A DNA stretch of 9,106 nucleotides from JBEIUO01 sp964549785 (GTDB lineage: Bacteria > Planctomycetota > Phycisphaerae > Phycisphaerales > UBA1924), in contig CAZJXA010000134.1 of the NCBI GenBank assembly GCA_964549785.1, forward strand, positions 1 to 9,106. The letters run 5' to 3'. Positions 6,931-9,106 of the stretch are shown here, one piece after another. Each line of letters opens with the position of its first letter. Position 1 is the first letter of the stretch. The position numbers were made by a program, and so were the translations under genes. The notes beneath the pieces were generated by a model. That model did not search any database, had not been told where the DNA came from, and saw only the letters and a list, made by a program, of their open reading frames with translations.

Positions 6931-7613
6931 GACACGCTCTCATCCGGGCGAGCGTTCTCGATCTCCCGCCGCAACCACGCCCGCGCGAACGACCACTCCC
7001 GCTTCACCGTGGCGGTCGACCGCCCGACCGCCGCGGCGGTCTCCTCGATCGAAAGCCCGGCGAAATAGCGGAGCATCACGATCTCGGCCTGCGAGGCGTC
7101 GTGCGCTTCGAGCGTCTTGAGCGCGTGGTCCAGCAGCAGCACGTCGACGGGCTGGTTGGTGGTCGAGGGCGTGTCTTCGTGGACGGTCATCACGTGTTCA
7201 TCGAACTCGCGATGCGGTGCCCCGCCGCCACGCTTGGCGGCGTTGGAGGAGCGGGACCGATCAACGAGAATCCGCCGCATGGCGCGGGCGGCGGCGTTGA
7301 AAAAGTGGGCCCGGCCGTGCCACTGTTTCGCATCCGCCGGGGCGGCCCCCACCAGGCGGATCCACGCTTCGTGCACCAGGGCCGTCGCCTGCAACGTGAT
7401 CGGCCCCCGCTCACGCGAGAGTTGCGACTCGGCCAGACGGCGGAGTTCGTCGTAGACCAGCGGAAGAAGTTCGGAAGCTGCGGCGGTGTCGCCCTCTTCG
7501 GCCATCCCGAGCAGCCGCGTCACTTTGTCGGGGTCGAACGGGTCGGGTATCGAGGCTGTCGGACCGGGAGTTGTCATCAGGTTTTTTGGGCCGCCCCCAG
7601 CGCCGCCGACCAT
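6927..7613 (-). CDS. ECF-subfamily RNA polymerase sigma factor (TIGR02999 type)
   Basis: The protein has 228 residues from the ATG at 7613. Region sigma-2 covers about residues 47-120, with ELLPLVYDELRRLAESQL, LQATALVHEAWIRLV and FFNAAARAMRRILVDRSR, all hallmarks of the TIGR02999 group found in Planctomycetota and Acidobacteriota. Region sigma-4 covers about 165-218 with the helix-turn-helix LSIEETAAAVGRSTATVKREW. It would redirect RNA polymerase to a specific promoter set. The ATG at 7613 has a GGAG site seven bases upstream. An in-frame ATG at 7577 (MTTPGPTAS) has no such site but gives a more usual N-terminus. The open frame continues to a GTG at 7826, but that part does not look coding. 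The stop overlaps the kinase start by an ATGA. No anti-sigma factor is nearby, so control through the kinase is the likely mode (inference). Confidence 0.92.
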   Translation of the reverse strand: MVGGAGGGPKNLMTTPGPTASIPDPFDPDKVTRLLGMAEEGDTAAASELLPLVYDELRRLAESQLSRERGPITLQATALVHEAWIRLVGAAPADAKQWHGRAHFFNAAARAMRRILVDRSRSSNAAKRGGGAPHREFDEHVMTVHEDTPSTTNQPVDVLLLDHALKTLEAHDASQAEIVMLRYFAGLSIEETAAAVGRSTATVKREWSFARAWLRREIENARPDESVS

Positions 7614-7620
7614 TATTGCG

Positions 7621-7624
7621 CTCC
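7621..7624 (-). promoter_or_regulatory. Shine-Dalgarno site of the sigma-factor gene
   Basis: GGAG on the minus strand with a seven-base spacer to the ATG at 7613. It is the main reason for preferring this start over the ATG at 7577. Confidence 0.45.
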
Positions 7625-7840
7625 GGGGGGCCTTGGGGGGCATCCCGGCGTACCAAGGTCCTGCCTGTGCTGATCGCCCCCGGGCTCCCGTACCAGACGC
7701 TGCCCACTGAACCCTCACGCGATGATGGCAGAACAATGCCAAGCCCGGTATTCGCGCATGAAGCGTCGTGGTGGCATTCGTCTGCCGGTTCGGCTTGTAT
7801 AAATGCCATCGCCAACTCCTGACCATCGTTTTGTGCGTGA

Positions 7841-8029
7841 GGCCCGATTCTGGGCGTCGGCTTCCGCGCGATCGTCGCCGCGGTGCCCCTCAGCTTCGAA
7901 GAACTGGAACGCGCCATCACGCAGAGAGACGCCGTCTTCCCCGACGTGCCCGCCGGGCTCAAGGTCGACGTCGCCAACCGCATCGTCCGCCTGAAGATCA
8001 CGCCGCGGCCGGAACCGGCGAAGGAATAG
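7841..8029 (+). pseudogene. Plus-strand coding-like fragment without a normal start codon
   Basis: After a TGA at 7838-7840, an open frame runs to a TAG at 8027-8029 and reads GILGVGFRAIVAAVPLSFEE... to ...RIVRLKITPRPEPAKE (62 codons). Almost every third codon position is G or C, and the protein has a natural mix of hydrophobic and charged residues, unlike the other two plus-strand frames here. There is no ATG, GTG or TTG before the main body. The only possible starts are unusual ones (ATT at 7847 or CTG at 7850, with GAGG just upstream). It is the only plus-strand coding signal in the window and ends 14 bp before the stop of the dockerin-like remnant on the other strand. I do not recognise the family. 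It may be the 3' end of a gene broken by rearrangement, a frameshifted gene or a small protein with a rare start. Confidence 0.35.
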
Positions 8030-8043
8030 CAGGTGCTACACCT

Positions 8044-8226
8044 TCACGGCGCGGCCGCGTAATCGTCGAAGTATCGAACCACGTCATCGGAGTTGACCAC
8101 CCCGTTCTTGTCCTGGTCGGCTGCGTGAGAGTCCGATTGGTAACGCTCCGCGAACAGGAGGGCGTCGGCGCCGGTAACGGCCCCCGAGAAGTGCCTCTTA
8201 CGACACAGTTGGACGACGACGGGGGA
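8044..8226 (-). pseudogene. Orphan dockerin/EF-hand-like C-terminus
   Basis: In the frame next to that of the HAF-repeat gene, the minus strand is open from after a TGA (8229-8227) to a TGA at 8046-8044. It reads ...SGAVTGADALLFAERY...SHAADQDKNGVVNSDDVVRYFDDYAAAP. DQDKNGVVNSDD fits the 12-residue calcium loop DxDxNGxVxxxD of dockerin type I repeats, and the pair of repeats about 24 residues apart is typical of C-termini of secreted planctomycete proteins. The calcium loop expected for the first repeat is missing, and there is no start codon. It overlaps the 3' end of the HAF gene by 29 bp. It is probably the remnant of a separate secreted protein, or a frameshifted tail of the HAF protein. 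The latter is less likely because that protein already ends in its own anchoring-type tail. Confidence 0.5.
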
Positions 8227-9106
8227 TCACGAGGACGAACGCGAACACCGCAAACCCGGCGGGTGACGGCACGGTGAGGATGAAGCCTCGGCCCCGACCG
8301 CCGAAGCTGGCGGAACCCACGAAGGTCAGGCCGTCGTCGGAGACGTCTCGGGCCGAGCGGAAGACCACATCCGGCGGGATGACGACGCCGAACAGGGCGG
8401 CGTAGTCCCGCAGAAGTATGCTCCCGGTAGCCTCGGTCCACACGAAAACGTCTCGACGGAGCCCCGAGACCGATCCGAACACGACCGACCCATCCCCGCT
8501 GCAGGCCATACTCTGGGCCGCGGCGAAGCCCGCGATGCGGGGGAGTCGCTCCGGAAGCCCCTCATCCACCCAGCGGACGGCGATGGCTTGCCCGTCGTAC
8601 GAAGTACCCACAACCACCCGACCGTCGGCGCTGATATCGACGGCAGAGGCTTCTTGTGTGGTCCCGGACAGGGCCGCAAGTTCCGTGAGACCCACGGTTG
8701 TATCCCATCGGAAGGCGGCGTTCCGCCCACCACCACCGTTAAATCCCACCACGATTGTGCCGTCGGCGCTCACCGCTCGGGCCTCGGCGTAGGGGCCTGC
8801 GAACGGCAAGAAACCCAGTTCTTGGGTGCCGGTCTCCGCCGTCCAGCGCCACGCCACACCGGCCGAGTTGGTGTTGGGGCCGCGCTGGCTATATCCCACC
8901 AACACCGTGCCGTTGCTGTTTACGTCGTGCGCGAAGCCGCGCGGATTGCCGGGAGGGTTCGGCAACGGTTGGATAGGTCCGTTCGCCAGTTGTCGGAATC
9001 CGAAGTTTACGCCCGGCCCGCTCACCAATTGGTCCGCGTAGGTTTCGGCATCCGCGGAAATCGCTGTGTAGAACGTCACCTGATCGGGGTTCAGGTACTC
9101 CCGCCC
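8198..9106 (-). CDS. Secreted HAF-repeat protein with PEP-CTERM-like tail (5' end outside window)
   Basis: 302 residues are visible and the frame is open to the right edge, so the signal peptide lies outside the window. Five copies of the motif A..VS.DG.VVVG, spaced about 41-56 residues apart, are at AHDVNSNGTVLVGYS (near 8910), ARAVSADGTIVVGFN (8760), AVDISADGRVVVGTS (8623), MACSGDGSVVFGSV (8500) and ARDVSDDGLTFVGSA (8333). Several are followed by a FRW or WRW segment. This is the pattern of the HAF extracellular repeat family (TIGR02913), probably a beta-propeller-like surface protein of unknown ligand. The C-terminus (8272-8201) has VPSP, a hydrophobic stretch AGFAVFAFVLVI and then PRRRP, resembling PEP-CTERM/exosortase sorting tails common in Phycisphaerae. 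A GTG at 9079 could be mistaken for the start, but the frame continues upstream with a plausible sequence. Confidence 0.8.
   Translation of the reverse strand, partial: GREYLNPDQVTFYTAISADAETYADQLVSGPGVNFGFRQLANGPIQPLPNPPGNPRGFAHDVNSNGTVLVGYSQRGPNTNSAGVAWRWTAETGTQELGFLPFAGPYAEARAVSADGTIVVGFNGGGGRNAAFRWDTTVGLTELAALSGTTQEASAVDISADGRVVVGTSYDGQAIAVRWVDEGLPERLPRIAGFAAAQSMACSGDGSVVFGSVSGLRRDVFVWTEATGSILLRDYAALFGVVIPPDVVFRSARDVSDDGLTFVGSASFGGRGRGFILTVPSPAGFAVFAFVLVIPRRRPTVS

Larger units (their letters stand above)
7614..8043. other. Region with no intact gene, upstream of the sigma factor
   Basis: No open frame here with a standard start looks like a real gene. The part 7614-7840 should contain the sigma-factor promoter. 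An AT-richer pocket lies near 7795-7804 (minus-strand TTTATACAAG), but no -35 element sits at a convincing distance. From 7841 a plus-strand reading frame has coding character and is listed separately as a possible remnant. Confidence 0.5.

Noticed and set aside
6931..6943. Alternative kinase start at 6943 giving an N-terminus with SSGG repeats
   Set aside because: That frame is joined to the kinase only because the N filler is 100 bases long. It starts inside the sigma gene in a different frame, while ATG 6930 forms a normal ATGA overlap and reads the repeat in the same frame as the kinase side.
7614..7826. N-terminal extension of the sigma factor up to a GTG at 7826
   Set aside because: The extra 71 residues do not look like protein from this organism, and a Shine-Dalgarno site marks the ATG at 7613.

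Overview
The window is GC-rich, and every recognisable gene is read from the minus strand. It looks like a metagenome-derived scaffold from a member of the Planctomycetota, most likely the Phycisphaerae. The reasons are a TIGR02999-type ECF sigma factor fused by overlap to a PknB-type kinase with TPRs, a small histone-H1-like (Hc1) protein, a secreted HAF-repeat protein with a VPSP...RRR tail, and a dockerin/EF-hand-like C-terminus. This placement is an inference from gene families, not from a marker gene.

Layout, in the direction of transcription (high to low coordinates):
- A secreted HAF-repeat protein, truncated by the window edge (9106-8198).
- A degenerate zone (about 8226-7614) holding an orphan dockerin-like C-terminus on the minus strand and a coding-looking fragment with no normal start codon on the plus strand.
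- A two-gene unit: ECF sigma factor (7613-6927) and transmembrane Ser/Thr kinase with TPRs (6930-4193), joined by an ATGA stop/start overlap.
- A secreted alpha/beta-hydrolase of lipase type (4094-2907).
- An APH-fold small-molecule kinase with an unusual Cys/His cluster (2749-1730).
- An Hc1-like protein (1640-1422).
- A FabZ-like hotdog dehydratase (1366-902).
- A degenerate 7-bp tandem repeat (894-832).
- Mannose-6-phosphate isomerase, truncated by the window edge (752-1).

The sigma factor and kinase probably act together: the kinase would sense a signal and control, or be expressed with, the sigma factor. The remaining genes are mostly separated by gaps of about 90-160 bp. They read as a loosely arranged co-oriented series of envelope, secretion and metabolism genes rather than one pathway.

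A run of 100 Ns (6739-6838) lies inside the kinase gene. It is flanked by two identical 55-bp copies of a Pro/Ala-coding repeat. The 100-base filler breaks the reading frame artificially. Joining the flanks, or filling the gap with whole 57-bp units, restores one frame from the ATG at 6930.

I did not find a clear undescribed defence or mobile system. The most interesting signals are the repeat-bearing sigma/kinase junction, the heptanucleotide repeat, the Cys/His-rich APH kinase, the charge-neutral Hc1 protein with a variable tail, and the two gene remnants.
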